Made by a program: the position numbers and the translations under genes
Shown here: positions 37,456 through 50,300 of the stretch, one piece after another
Layout: every line of letters starts with the position of its first letter
Numbering within the stretch: position 1 is the stretch's first letter
DNA from: Symbiodinium sp. CCMP2592
Lineage: Eukaryota; Sar; Dinophyceae; Suessiales; Symbiodiniaceae
Assembly: GCA_905221615.1 (NCBI GenBank)
Contig: CAJNDT010005867.1
Span: 450,673-514,672, forward strand
Reading direction: 5' to 3'
Length of the DNA: 64,000 bases
Notes under the pieces: model-generated
What the model saw: the letters and a program-made list of their open reading frames with translations, nothing else
Database searches by the model: none
Told to the model about the DNA's origin: nothing

Positions 37456-37935
37456 GATTTCTGATTGGCAAGGGCGGCGAGACCTTGCGCAGCATGGAAG
37501 TCAGCAGCACAGCCACCATCAAGATCGACCAGACCTCCAAGGTACTTATTTCATTTGCAAGCGAGACGACCAGGGCAGGGCATCGGTCCTTTTCGACAGG
37601 AGATGGGCTACAGCATGGTCCGCATCACTGGCTCTGAGCAGGAGAGCGGGCAGGCCTGCCAAGCCTGGAGCATTGCGTCTCTCCGTGGAGGCCGTGGCCG
37701 TGGCCAAGGCGCTGCTAGACGGTCGCATTAGCGAAAAGCGACAAAACGCATCCGGCATGCACCGGAACCGCACGGAGGCGAGGCGGCCAGGCAGAAAGGC
37801 AGAGTCTGTCCCGACCCTCTCATTTCTGCAACCACAGGTGCAGCAAGGGCAAGAGGCCGGGGGAAGCGGGGCCGTTGGCTGGGAGACGCAGATCGAGCAG
37901 CCCTGGTCTGAGACTCTTACGTAATCTTATACATA

Positions 37936-37974
<39 letters not shown>

Positions 37975-38505
37975 AGTGGAGTCTGCTTCAGAAAGCTGTG
38001 GTCGCTAGCAGACTCCCCTCTCGACTCGAGGTCTGCCGTGGGCTTCTTCATTGGGAAGCAGGGGGAGTACATCAAGAGAATACAGGCGCAGAGAGCACTG
38101 AGACAGGGCCAGGCAGTCACACATTACACATTCTTATTTCTTTTCGCTTCCTTTCCGCAGGCACAGACGGGTGCCACCGTGGCCGTGAACCCAAACGCTG
38201 CGGAGGCAAAGGTGGCATGCATGCCATTGGCCCATGGCGGCCAGGTCATCGACCAAGAGACGAAGGACTACGGGTACGCCTCCCGTCGATTCCGCAGATG
38301 TCTCAACGGCCGAAGACTCCACTGAGGTATAGCATGATCCGCATCATGGATGGGCGTGGAGCCTTCAGAGAGAGCGAGAGAGTCAGAATGAGAACCCAGC
38401 CCTCCAAGGCCAGGATTGCGAGAAGCCTCCGAGATGGTGAAGTACAGGCCGCCAGTGAGGGCAGCAGCGGCCTCCTGGCCTCCTTCCTGCACTCTCTCTC
38501 TCTCC

Positions 38506-38536
<31 letters not shown>

Positions 38537-38564
38537 CCTCCCTCCCTCCCTCCCTCCCTCCCTC

Positions 38565-38598
<34 letters not shown>

Positions 38599-39767
38599 CT
38601 GGGAGGCTGGACCAAGTGAAGGAGGCGCGCCGCCACTCCGACTTCCCACCTCCACCCTCAACATCTCTCTTGGACCCTCGCGAATCAGGCAGCTGTCCAG
38701 CGTGCACCCGCAGGCGCGGCAAAGCAGAAGAAGGCGGAGGGTAGTGAGTAGGGGTTTGGAGTGGATTTGGCCCGAGGCGAGTACGAGGAGCTCTCGGTTC
38801 CTCAAGGCCACCTTCGACTGTTGCCTTGCAAACACATGCACGCGTGCGCTTTGCAGGCCAAGTCGGGGCGATCATCGGCCGTGGTGGCGACACGTTGCGG
38901 CAGATCAAAGCAGAGAGTGGTGCAATTATCGTTCTCAGCCAGGAGACCAAAGGACAGGGATTCAGCACAGTGCGCTTTGCTGGAAGTCAAGATGCGGTTC
39001 TGAAAGCCAAAGACCTTGTCCAGCAGAGACTAGCCGAGCGAGAGTGGGCAGCACAGGGTGCCTACGGGGGTGGCGGTGGCAATTGGAGTGGAAGCTGGCA
39101 GTATGGCAAAGGAGATTTCGGTGGTGGCATTAACCCACCGCCGCCGCCACATGGCAAGGGCAAAGGAGATTGGGGCGGCGGGGGTCTGGGACTGAGCGAC
39201 GATTGGGGCTCTGCAGGGTTTGGAGATGGCTTGGGCCACCCCGGCAATGACTTGGGGCAAGGCCAAGGCTTGCCTGATGCACTGCCGCCCATCGGTGGTC
39301 CAATAGGCGGTCCTCCTCCTCTGGCAGCGCCACAGGGTCTAGGTCAGCCCATGCCTCAGCCCATGGGCCTGGGGGGCCCCTTGCCCGGCCCGCCTGGCCC
39401 CTTGCAAAGTTCACCCTGCATGGGGGCTCCTTTGGGTCCTTTGAATGCACCACCTTTAGGTCAGCCGCTGCAGTCCCTGCAACCTCTGCAGCAATCCATG
39501 CCCCTTCAGGCGCAACCTCTCCAGTCATTACACTACCCACTACAACCACCCCCACCACCCCCAATGCAGCCGCTTCCAATTCAACAGCAATTGGTACTTC
39601 AGCCTTTGCCCCTCCAAACACAACCACAACTCCAACTCGGTGCTTACCAAATGCCCGGACCTCAGCCAGCCTGCGTCCACTGCGCGCCCAGCCACTCAGC
39701 GACCCGAGGCCAGGCTTCGCATGAGGCCTCTGCGGCTGAGCCCTGGGGGAAGTCTTTCGCGGAATGA
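37456..39767 (+). CDS. Three-KH-domain RNA-binding protein with Gly/Pro/Gln-rich tail
   Basis: Exons read: 37456-37541 (KH1: FLIGKGGETLRSM), 37600-37641 (SMVRITGSEQ), from 37691 (AVAVAKALLDGRI), an exon ending 38085 (KH2: VGFFIGKQGEYIKRIQ), 38161-38205 (AQTGATVAVNPNAAE), from 38298 (YSMIRIMDG), 38689-38740, and 38857-39767 (KH3: GAIIGRGGDTLRQI). Each KH has its GxxG loop (GKGG, GKQG, GRGG), so all three should bind single-stranded RNA or DNA. The last exon ends in a Gly/Trp-rich then Pro/Gln-rich low-complexity tail, as in hnRNP K/PCBP or FUBP-like regulators. KH1 and KH3 are both preceded by a phase-1 intron at the same place. The first exon is not identified. Confidence 0.8.
37642..37690 (+). 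other. 49-nt GA-AG intron in KH1
   Basis: Begins GAGAGC and ends GTGGAG. Its removal joins GSEQ to AVAVAKALLDGRI, restoring the last KH helix. GA donors are known in dinoflagellates. The upstream intron is 37542-37599 (GT-AG). Confidence 0.6.
37930..37972 (+). repeat. (TA)n microsatellite in intron
   Basis: About 40 bases of TA repeat before the KH2 exon. YIYIYI reading frames over it are artefacts. Confidence 0.9.
38086..38160 (+). other. 75-nt GC-AG intron in KH2
   Basis: Begins GCGCAG and ends CTTTCCGCAG. Removal joins KRIQ to AQTGATVAV in phase 0. A second GC-AG intron is likely at 38206-38297. Confidence 0.65.
38488..38597 (+). repeat. (CT)n/(CCCT)n tract in intron
   Basis: Long pyrimidine repeat inside the intron preceding the 38689 exon. 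It probably contributes to the polypyrimidine tract. Short RERERE-type ORFs on the opposite strand are artefacts. Confidence 0.9.
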
Positions 39768-40290
39768 CACGCGTGGGACGACGCTCTCCCCAGGCTTTTG
39801 CGCGAAGAAAGGTATGGGCACGTGTTTGCCGTGCAGAGCGCCCTCAATCCGATTGGAGCTGCAGCCAATTTTTGGTGCCGGTTGGGGCTCGAGCTCGCAT
39901 CAGCGAGGCAAATGCAATGTTACAAAGCTGGTTACGACACTGTACTTCCAAGCAGCAAGCTGAAAGCCACAGCACAGAGTTTTCCAGGAGCTTAGAGCTT
40001 AGAGCTTAGCCCAGAGACTAGCAAGGCTGCTGCAGACCGTAGAGACGTAGAGCAGAGACCGTCGTAAAGCGGCAACATGGACAGAGAGAGGCGCGTATCG
40101 AAGCCAATGCATTCAGCTGGTTGTGGTTCTGTTTAGCTGTGCTCTGTTGTTCGGCCTTTGCTCCCTGGTGTGTGGCGGGAAGGAAGTAAGGATCAAAACA
40201 CGAAAGACGACGCATTCCAGGCACATCGACCCACCAAGACCACCCTCAGCACCAGCACTCACCACCACCACCACCACCACCACCACCACC

Positions 40291-40321
<31 letters not shown>

Positions 40322-40429
40322 CCACCACCACCACCACCACCACCACCACCACCACCACCACCACAACAAGAAAAAGACGGCAATGACAACGACGACAACC
40401 GCTACTGCTCCTGCTCCTGCTCCCAGGGT
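39768..40429. other. 3' flank of KH gene with (CCA)n microsatellite
   Basis: Contains a ~105-base CCA/CAC repeat at about 40256-40365, open in all frames as poly-Thr, poly-His, poly-Val or poly-Trp. Otherwise nothing gene-like. Confidence 0.7.
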
Positions 40430-40879
40430 CGTTCTAAACACGTTTTGGTTTAAACGGTTTAACCTTAAACGTGTGTAAACATGTTTAGCCCGTGGGTCGA
40501 TTTAAGTTTATTTGTTTAAACATAGTCGTCGCATTGAGATGTTGAAACCATGGTTTAAACATGTGAAGAACGGCATTTAAATGTCTCAATACACTTGTGC
40601 CAACACCCGCTGTTCAATCACATTCGGAATGTGTGTCACGGAGATCGGCTTCCAGCCTGCTTAGACACATGCAGCATGTGCGGCGGTCATGGAACTGCTT
40701 AAACATGTGTTGAAACATGGTTTCAGCACGTTCGGGATGTGTGTCATGCAGGGAACTGTTTAAACATGTGTTGAAACATGGTTTCAACACGTTCGGGATG
40801 TGTGTCATGCAGGGAACTGTTTAGCATGTGTTTAAACATGGGTTTAACCACATTCGGCATGTGCGACACTCACAGAACT
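40430..40879 (+). repeat. ~61-bp GTTTAAAC satellite, left block
   Basis: GGAACTG marks successive units at 40691, 40752 and 40813 (61-bp period). Units contain GTTTAAACATGTGTT-type words, an ACATTCGG block and end CACAGAACT. Units upstream of 40600 are degenerate. Confidence 0.85.
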
Positions 40880-41214
40880 TGTTGAAGGTGTTCACCCTGG
40901 GTGGCCATACCCTGCAGCGAAGCTCACGCAGAATGTTTTCTATGGCTGGGCGCAGAGGCGACTCACGATCTCAACGAAGCAACAAGAGAACCGACAAACC
41001 AACAAACGACCTGTACAGCTTTACAAGTTGTTGGTTACAGTACACATGGCTCAAGAGGCTTTCCTACGCAGCCTTCCCCTAAGCCAAAGGATACAGGAAA
41101 CACACATGTACAAGCCTACCTGAAGGAAACTATACAAGTGCCGGCAATCCCTTCAAGCAGACTACACACCTGTCTAACCTGATACCTGGGCATGCAGTGA
41201 GAAGCATTTCAACA
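40880..41214 (-). repeat. 3' LTR of copia element C
   Basis: 335 bp, identical by eye to 50372-50706 at an offset of 9492. Short inverted ends TGTTGAA/TTCAACA. The 93-codon frame inside both LTRs is incidental. Confidence 0.95.
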
Positions 41215-41223
41215 CTCCTCCTT
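41215..41223 (-). promoter_or_regulatory. Polypurine tract (AAGGAGGAG)
   Basis: Purine run abutting the 3' LTR on the coding strand, the expected primer site for plus-strand DNA synthesis. Confidence 0.75.
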
Positions 41224-41310
41224 GCTAGAGCCGACAGGCAACTAGCACACGCTGCACTATTTACAGCATGCCCGTTCCTGGGACCTCTAGCCTTGAACCT
41301 TGGCTTGCCT

Positions 41311-44300
41311 TTAGAGACCTGTGCGGTGGCGGTCTCTGCAAACACGGCACAAGTTGCGGGTAGTTAAGGGTGTATTACGCCTTAAACCCCAACAATTAGA
41401 ATCTAGATGAACACAATCCCCGTGCGCAGTGAAGTAAAAGGGACCTTGGGGAAGTTCATACTGCGTGCGGATTTCGATCCTGGCAGGCATCGGATCTGGT
41501 GGGACTCCTGTGACTGGTTGGAAAGCAGGCTCACGATCCGTTTGAGTAGACTGCTCACGCGCTGCAGGGCGGCGACGAGACTGTGTGGCCTTGGGCCGTG
41601 GTGCAGCAGGCAACTCGTGGGAGGACTGCGAAGGCAGTGGTGCCCTCTCGTTGTGAGCTGTGGACTCACCTGCTGGTGGTCTGGAAGACACGTCCTCAAG
41701 ACTCATGCCCTGCAGTTGGGCAGCAAGCTCGTCCTCAACAGCTCTCTGCATACGCCTCAAACGCCGGGCTCGACGAGACGACGCATGCGAACCAGCCCAC
41801 CACGCATCAAGCCGATCCCACAATCTCTTCAACCACTCCCACACAACAAGGACACAAACCAATGCCATGCCAAGAACGAAGTACAGCTCCAGGGATCCAT
41901 CAAGCTGCAAGCCAGGATACTCGGATTCACGGCTTGAGCTTCGTGCAGGTTGGATTTGAAGCAAACACAACAAGGCACTCAACGCGACTGGGTCGACAGC
42001 TGCTGACGAGCTCGGCCTGACCTCTCGGTCGGCTGTATCACCCGCAAAGTCACGCATGCCCCATAACCTGACAAGCTCTTCAATCCTTGCAGACGGAAGA
42101 GGTTTGGTCAGTAGATCTGCAAGCTGTTCCACACCCGGGCAGAAGGCAAGCCTCAGCTTCCCAGAGCGAGTCTGCTCACGAAGGTACTCAGCTCTTACCC
42201 GTAGGTGTCGCGTTCTCCATGATCCATGACCGTCAGAAATCGCAAGTGACGCTTGGGAATCAACGTGCAAAACCCTTTCTTCCGCAACGTCAAAACCAAC
42301 CGTGTGAAGCAACGCCTCAATTGATTCAAGCGCGATTGCACACTCAATCGAAGCAGTGAGTTCACTTTCAGCAGTAGAAAGTGTCACAAAAGCTTGACGC
42401 GCCGACCTCCAAGCAACTGGACATCCATGCACACACACGCACCAGCCTCCATGTGAGCGAAGGCCTTCTGGCGAGAAGCTTGCGTCACTCCAACCGTGAA
42501 GTTGGGTTCCGTCCGCCTCAAACACCAGCGACGCTGTCTTGGTTCGCTGCAAGTAAGCCAAGGCACGGTCAGCAATGCGTAGAGCACGACAAGGCGCCTT
42601 CGTAGACAAACTAGCAAGCAAGCTGGCAGTGAACGCCAGGTCCGGGCGAGTACGTTGAGACAACCACAGCAGTTCACCAGTCACCTGTTGCGCGCGGTGA
42701 ACGGCCTCCCCGTCAGGGGGGCTGGAGTCTCCTTCGCCAACTTCAAACGACGCTAGCTCCCGAGGACAAGGGATTCTACCCCTCACGTGGCAAGGTACCT
42801 CATGAAGCCGCAAGACTTCTTCTGCGTACGACTGCTGTGAGAGAACAAACCCACGAGGAATGACAATGATGTCCACGCCAAGGAACTTGATCGGCTGCTC
42901 TGGGGTAGCTACCACAAACGGTGTTGTGGCCCACTTTTCTTGCAGAGCCTTTGCCAAACTTTGAAGGACACCTAGCGACCCACACAACAAGAAGTCATCA
43001 ACGTACACCAACAATGCGCCCTCAACGCGACCACCTTCAACCCTGACGACTTTCCACCAGTTCGGGTCTAGGGTCGAAGGCTCAAGCCGGTAGGTCACGC
43101 CGTCAAGGTCCCACACCAACGCTGCCAAACAAGCATCTCGATACTGTCCCCACAAGCGCGGGGCCTCTCGAAGGCCGTAAACCGCGTGGGATAGTATCCA
43201 CAGCTCATGTGCAACTGCAAGACCAAGCTTGACCAACAAGCGGGGCGGGGTCAACGCAAAGATGGGGAAACCTTCAAGACAAGGAATAGGCGTTTTGAGG
43301 AACGCGCTGGTGATATCCAACACTCCCAACAACCAACCAAAGAAGCTTGCCAGGGCAATCACTGTTCTCAAGCTCTCAGCCTGAGCACCTCCAGCATACA
43401 CATCCAAGCCTGTATTTGGCGCCACATTTCCGCAAGCAACAAGTCTCGCTTTCCGACGGTACAAACTTTGGCCTTGCGACGAAGCCTTTGGAGCGCCCTG
43501 AAGGGCCTCTGTACTGTTGTCGGGCTGAGTGAGCGCAAGCTTTCCAGTGTCACCAACAGCTGCTGCCCCTTGGTCGGGCGGTTTCACTGTGAACACAAAC
43601 TTGGAAGGTACCACCTGCAGTCGAGGATCACTCAAGTACTCGGCCTGCCTGGGGTCTGAAGGGCGCAGTCTGAGCACCGCATGCTCAATGGCCTTTACTT
43701 CTTTCTCAATGGACGGAATCCAAGGGATTGGATTGAGTGCGACTTCTGCGGGGTCTACAGTGTGAACGATTTGCAGAGGTGAGCTTAGATTGCTTAGAAG
43801 GTGTTCTATGTTCTTCGTGAACGTCGGTTCGGCTTTGCACAGGCGGTAGGGGATTACGGGTCTACCTTCGCTTACGAAACCCTCCTCCTCTAACGAGCTC
43901 CGCGAACCACTTTCTACAACCTTAAGCACCCTCAAACTGCAGTTGCTGGCGTTTGCGGCATCGCTCATGGGCTCCTGCGGAACATACATGTCCCAAGACA
44001 CAGTAACCGGCCAGGCCTCATCAATCTCAACGGGTCTTTGGTTCTGCTCTGGTCCGGCCTCCTCTTTAGAGGGGCTGCATACAGGGGCAACTGGCCGATA
44101 CGAACACGACCAGTTCACAGCGAAGTCTACAAACCCATCTGCAACTGGAAAGACCTCTTGCCAACCACCACCTTTGTTGACGGGTTGGCTCTCCGGGAAG
44201 CTAGGGTGTTGATGGATAGGGATCTCATGAGCCTCAGTGGCCTCCTCCTCCTCCTGTACTTGAGACAGACGCGGGGCCTGGAGATAGGCGGAGTCTGGGA

Positions 44301-47300
44301 GAGGAAATCCCAAATCTGCTAAGCCGTCAAGGTCATCTTTTTCGGCCTTTCCAAGCACGTCGGAAGTGTAGCCTATAACAACGACGCGGGTGCCCTTGAA
44401 GGGAGTTACGAAATGATGCCGCTTAGGATCAAACTCGAAAACTTCATCCTCTTCAAGTCTGTGCACCACACCGTGACGCTTGCGACCTCGTGCATCAGTG
44501 TGCTCTACAATAGACCCCCTAACAACATCCCCACTACCTAACTCAACCCAAAGATCGCCCCCACGCTTAGGAAGACACACTGGTAGGATGAGGTTTGTAG
44601 TTCCCGGAAGGTTGGAAGAATCAGTGTGAATGTCCTTTTGACACGAGTTGGACAGACACACCGACGTGAAGGTAGCATCAGGTGCGTGATGCTGCAACAG
44701 GCGCGCGCACAGTGAGGCAAGCCACGGCCTACTCCAAGTCGATCGCATACAGCCTACTATCCCTCCCCTACGGAACATTCCAGCTTGATACTGCTCTTCG
44801 GGATAGGCTTGGCAAACCTGCATGAGGAGATTCTTGGCAGCCTCAGGATCCCATTCCTGCAGCAAAGTCTTTGCGCCAGCTTCAAGCTCAGACCACGTCC
44901 ATGAGCCGAGCTGGGCAGCTCTCAGCTCTGCTTCTGGCGGGGACTTTCCTACAACGCGACGCCTTACAGGGACAGACTCGCCCTCAAACTGCTCAGGGCT
45001 CTCAGGAGGCTCAACAACCTTAGTTCTCACGTGCAGCGACTGTGTGAACCCATTGCCTTTGCCATCATCCCTGTACACCAAATGACCTTCATTAACCGTT
45101 GGAGATAAACCCGCATACCGACCTGAAATCCACCGTTCGGCAATCTCGCCCTTAGCAGCTGCAACAGACGTGTAGGCCTTCACGCGCACCAGGCACTTAG
45201 CACCAAAAGGCGCTGCAAGCTTCGTGGCCATACCTAGTACCTCAGACCTCTGCTGTGCTGCAGCAGCTCGCATTGCACATGCCCACAGGGGCGGCGGGAA
45301 ATCAGCAGCTCGCAGTAGAGTTCGTGCCCGAGTCTTAAGCCACCTGATGGTGCGCTCTGCTGAGCCGTTTTGGGCTGGCGCATCACCCTCAGTTGTGGTG
45401 ACCCTCACGAGCTGATTTGCAAACCACTTGCGAGTGGCCTTATTCATGAACTCACGCGACCTATCGGTATGCAAACGCAAGACTGGAAGATTGAGTGCCC
45501 GCAAGTAGAGGTAAATTTCTTGAAGGGCTTCAAGGACGGAAGGCGACTTATTGTCAAACAGCGGAACGCAGAACATGAGCCTGTCAGACTGCACTGGCTC
45601 TTTGAGATCTGAGTACTCAAACTCCCAATCCCCTTCTTGAGGACCGCGATTCGGGAGTGCCTCCTCCTCGTCGTCAGCTTCCTCCTCCTGAGCCTCTTTT
45701 CCATCTTCCTCCTCCTCTGCTTCTTGGCTCTCGGCCTCCTCTTTAGAGGGGCTGTAACTGTCGTCCGGAGCATGTGGTGGAGGCGGAAGAGGTGGGGCAT
45801 CATCTTCACTAAGATTCTCTAAGATATCCCTCGCTTCTTCTTCAGTTAGCCCTGTACCTGCACCCTCAAGGAAATCGTCCAGCGGCTCCTCCTTGGAGAG
45901 ATCTACCTCATCTAAGGGGTCTGGAATTTCGGGCATGCCGTGCAAACGAGGAAAGCGATACGAAGCAGCTAGAAAATACTTGAACTTCTTCGGCGCCTTT
46001 GACCTACCTTCCGGGTCAGCACCTGGCACCTTCAGAGGTCCACAGACATCCGCAGACAGAGTGAACTGTGAGGGGTGAGTCACACCAACGTGGCGGCGTC
46101 CTGAGGCGGCAGTTCTGATGCACACACTACAGTCTTTCCGAAACGGTTGGTGATTATTCTTCACATGATCCCTCCAAGCCTGTTCGTCTGCCTTTGTTTT
46201 GGCAATGCGGAACCACCTAGACCAGTTTTGGATGCTCATGCTCACGGCTTGGGCAAAACCAGGGGCCCATCGAGCTGAATCATGGGACTTGCGGTGCAGA
46301 TGAGGCATGCCACTGCTCTCACTCTCAGGCTCTGCAGCGGCTGCCTGCACAGTGACACCACGCAAACCCTTGTCAAGGCTTAGGGTCTCTAGGTACTGCA
46401 AATCACCATAGTTCGTGCCTAAGGTCGTAGGCCTACTTATCACATGCTCTAAATCCCCCTTGTAGACATGAACTTCAAACAACCCTGCTTCATCGGCATA
46501 GGAATTCCAAAGTCCAGTATTCCAAAAACTAGGGACCTGACCAAACAAGGCATGCGAAGGAGGCACGTAGCGATCAATAAGCATCGGGTGCTCAAGCAGA
46601 AAGCCAACCTCAAGCCTAGTAACTCCAGCTGGCGGCCTAACCTTGCGACCTGCCGTCGCCACAGCATGCAACCAAATCTGTCGGCAAAGCAAAGCCGTTT
46701 CACGATCAACCTTCGACCGTTGTGCTGCTGACAAATCTGGAAGGCCATATAAGTCCAATGGCCCGCGCACAGGTGGGACAACGCTACTCCCATGAGCATG
46801 TGTGTCAAACGTACCACGCGGTGGAGCACCAAGAAGATGCGACACTTTGCCATGCACGGCACCCCAAACTAGAGCGCGCCAAGCAGGAGTGCGTAGCACA
46901 TCTTGGTCTGAGCCTCTGGTAATGTCCAATTCCAGGACAGCCACATTCTTGGACTCAAGGTGCGAAAAGGGTTTAGGGCCTGGGGCTCCAGCGTACAGAT
47001 GAACAATCCACTCTGGGGCATTGAGCAATGCACGACGGCGACGCCGATTGAGATGCGTCAAACCCTTTAGGAGCTCCCATCCTGAAACCTGAGCAACATC
47101 CTCAACAAGTCCCTGCAAAGCTGCTTGGGGAACATCTGCCAAGAAAGGCGCGGCCTGCAACGCTAGTTGGGCTGAATTGGTAGATCCAAGGCTCACATAG
47201 TCCTGCATGTGATCCCACCAGCTCTTTGACATCAAGGCTTTGACAGCTCGGATGCGAGAGGTACCTTCGGCCACATTCGCCTCCAGAGACTTCAAGTCCT

Positions 47301-50300
47301 CTAGCCGCTTTTCTTCTAGCTTGCTGATTAGCACCAAGGCTTCTGATTCCATGATCTCTGGACACCCACCTTTAACCCTCAAGCGAAAGGCACGACCCGA
47401 AGGAGCAATCAAACGGCATCGCGAGGCAGTCCAATCCAAACGATACCCCAGCTGCTGGATGACAGAACCCAGCGGCACGATGGTTTGGGCACTAGATGTG
47501 GGAGGCAACAGAAGAGTACCAGCAGCAGACAAACGCATAGCCGAAGTCTCCTTTCCAGCCAGTGACACGACAACGGGTTGCGCACTAGCCCATTCAGCTT
47601 CGGAACTTGCAGCGCGAAGGGCATGAGTGGCCCCACTGTCTACCAAAGCCAAAAAACTAGGACTACCATCTACTTCCAAAACCTGCCCAGGCTCAATGGC
47701 TGTGAGATGGATGGTCTTAATGCTCGGCTTAGGCTCCTCCTGCGCTGCAGGTTTGTCTTCAATCGCCGGAGGCTGCGCGGGAGCGGCTGGGGTGGATGCA
47801 GGAGGAAAGGCTTCGGAAGAACTGGCAGCTGCAAACATCATGCGCATAAACGCTGTGAAGTCCTCCGCTCGGCCTGGGCTCGCGCCCGGCTGGATTGCAG
47901 TAGACGCCTGATCAGCCGTTGTAGGCCTGTGGCCTGCAGCATTGTTGGTGTTTCCTCCACCTGGCTGTCCTTTCCCCTTTGGGCTTCCTCCAGCTACCGG
48001 GCAGTCCTTTTGGCGGTGTGCCTCAGAGCCACATGCTAAGCACTTCTTGCTGCGCTCCTGACGAGAAAGTCCTGACATGTCGTGGCTAAACGTGCACTTA
48101 GGACCCCGCCTACACCCCGAAGTACCCATGAAAAACTTGCAGGGCTTTGAAGCCTGCGGCTGCCCACTGGCCTTTGGAGATGTTCCCGGACTGGGCGTGC
48201 CTACAGCTCGAACCTTAGGGGCACTCACACCTGTGGCCTTAGAGACTGCAAGGGCTTCCATCTCTGCAAGCAAGTGCTTGTGATACTCCAGGACTGCAGA
48301 CGAAGTTGGTTGAGCATCTATTTTTAACATGGAACGAAGCATAAACGTTCGAAACTTCGCTTCTTCATGCTGCGCCAAAACTTGGCTAGTGATGGTAGTG
48401 AGGCTCTTGGACAAAATGGTCGAGTCCGGAGGTGACATGTTGCAACTTTCACAGCGATTGTACCAACGAATCCACTCACGCAAAGACTTCACGGCTGAGG
48501 AGGGATCAGATGCTGGAGTGGGCTGCATGAGATTCTTCTGAATAACCTCCTTTTCTGAACCTCCACCTGGTTGGTACGTGGTGTGCAAACGGAAAAGGAT
48601 GGAAGGAGCTGATTGATTGCATTTGCGGGCCACAATGTCTGCTTTGATAGACTCGGGAACTGCCGCCATAAGCATACTACAGATCCTAAAGTTGACACGC
48701 GCCCATCGCCCTTGAAGCAACTCAGCCGGTACAACGGGCTCAACCTTTAGCCTATCCAAGGGTGATGACGAAATCCAAACCCCATAGGCCGTATCAACCA
48801 CACCCAAAACCTGACGCCACCACTCTGCTGCTGTGTCCGAAACATCACCGACCAAACCCCCAATCACAACTAACCAATCTTGGTACAGAAGAGACCCTTC
48901 ATCCGAAGTGAGCTCTGCCAAAGCTGGGAAACTCGAGATGCCTGGCTTAACAGCTTCAGGGTTGGTGGGAGAATTACCGCCATCGCGTTCGGCGCGAGAT
49001 CCCTTGAGCATCTCTGACATGGCATCTTGAAGTTGATGCATCCCAGCAATCAGTATCTCACGATCTGTGGGTCCTGATGCACTCGCGGCTCCTGCTGGCA
49101 GTGTGCCTCTGGGTTCTGCTTGTGGCCTCTGCGGTGCAGGGCTGGAAGACCGCGCACCGGAACCAAGGAGCCCTGAGAACAAACCAGCGAAGCCCTGAGG
49201 CTCGGGAGCGGAAGGAGGCGGAGGAGGAGGCGGTGAGGATGAAGAAGGGGCAAATCCAACCCCAGTGTTGGCGACAGGATGCGAACCGAACCCACTATCA
49301 CCAAACCCACTAAAGCCAACCTCCCTAGTACCCACCTGCTGCAACGCCGTAGCCTCAACTTCACCAGCCTGCTGAGACCGAATCCTCGAGAGTTCGGCCT
49401 CAGCACGACCAGCTCTCTCTTGCTCAGCTCGCAGTTGCTGCTTCAACCCATCAAGCTGTCGCGCGACTTCTGCCTGAATCGCATCATGCGGAATAGATGA
49501 GGACTCGGTGTGCGGAGGCCTGTCCGGAGACCCGGACCCGTAGAGCAAGGGAGCTCTTTGCTCCATGGCAGCAAGCTGCTGCGCGTTGGCACCAGTGAAC
49601 AACGGCATCGGCACTTGACACTCATCTTGCAGGACGCGGCCTCCTCTCTCGAGGGGCTGTAGTGGTCGCGACGGCCTTGGAGGAGAAGTCAGTGGACTGG
49701 GAGCCCACCCTTGCGGCAGTGGCTGTACGTTCGCCGCGCCACCAAACAGAGACTGCACTCTTCCTAGCAACTGACTAGCAAAAGCCTGAGCCCCAGTCTG
49801 CATGACCGCTGACGCCCCGTACGCCGTTGATCTGGGCGTTTCAAAGCCCTCAGCACTACTTCCAGGATTCGCTGCAGATGGGTTGTACCCTGAGACGCCT
49901 GCGGCAACATTGATCTGAGCGCTAGCCATTCCACTTTCGGTGGCCACACTGAAACCCTGAGTCACTGCAGTTGCATCTCCATGTACCCCACTCGCATCAG
50001 CGACCTCCGTGGTAGATACTGCTTCATACGTAACGCCAGCTGTGCCCAAGCCTCCAACCTGGCCTAGTGTTCCATCGCCTCCTGTCCTACCGACTGCTGA
50101 AACTCTCGGTTGACCGGCTGTTCCAACAGTTTCTTGTGGCAGCTGAGGGGATAGCACTGGACCAGCTGTGGAAGTCGATGGCCCCGACGACGCATCCATC
50201 ATAGTTTGCTGGATTCCATCCCCAATAGGCTGCGCAAGCCCAGAGGGCGATGGCACTCCAACTCCGTTCACTGTAGTCTGCGGTGCATCCCCGCCTCCCC

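Noticed and set aside
40113-40486. Poly-Val, poly-Trp, poly-His and poly-Thr ORFs
   Set aside because: They are the six frames of one CCA microsatellite.
40901-41182. 93-aa ORF present twice, here and at 50393-50674
   Set aside because: It is LTR sequence read antisense to the element, so identity reflects the LTR, not a gene family.
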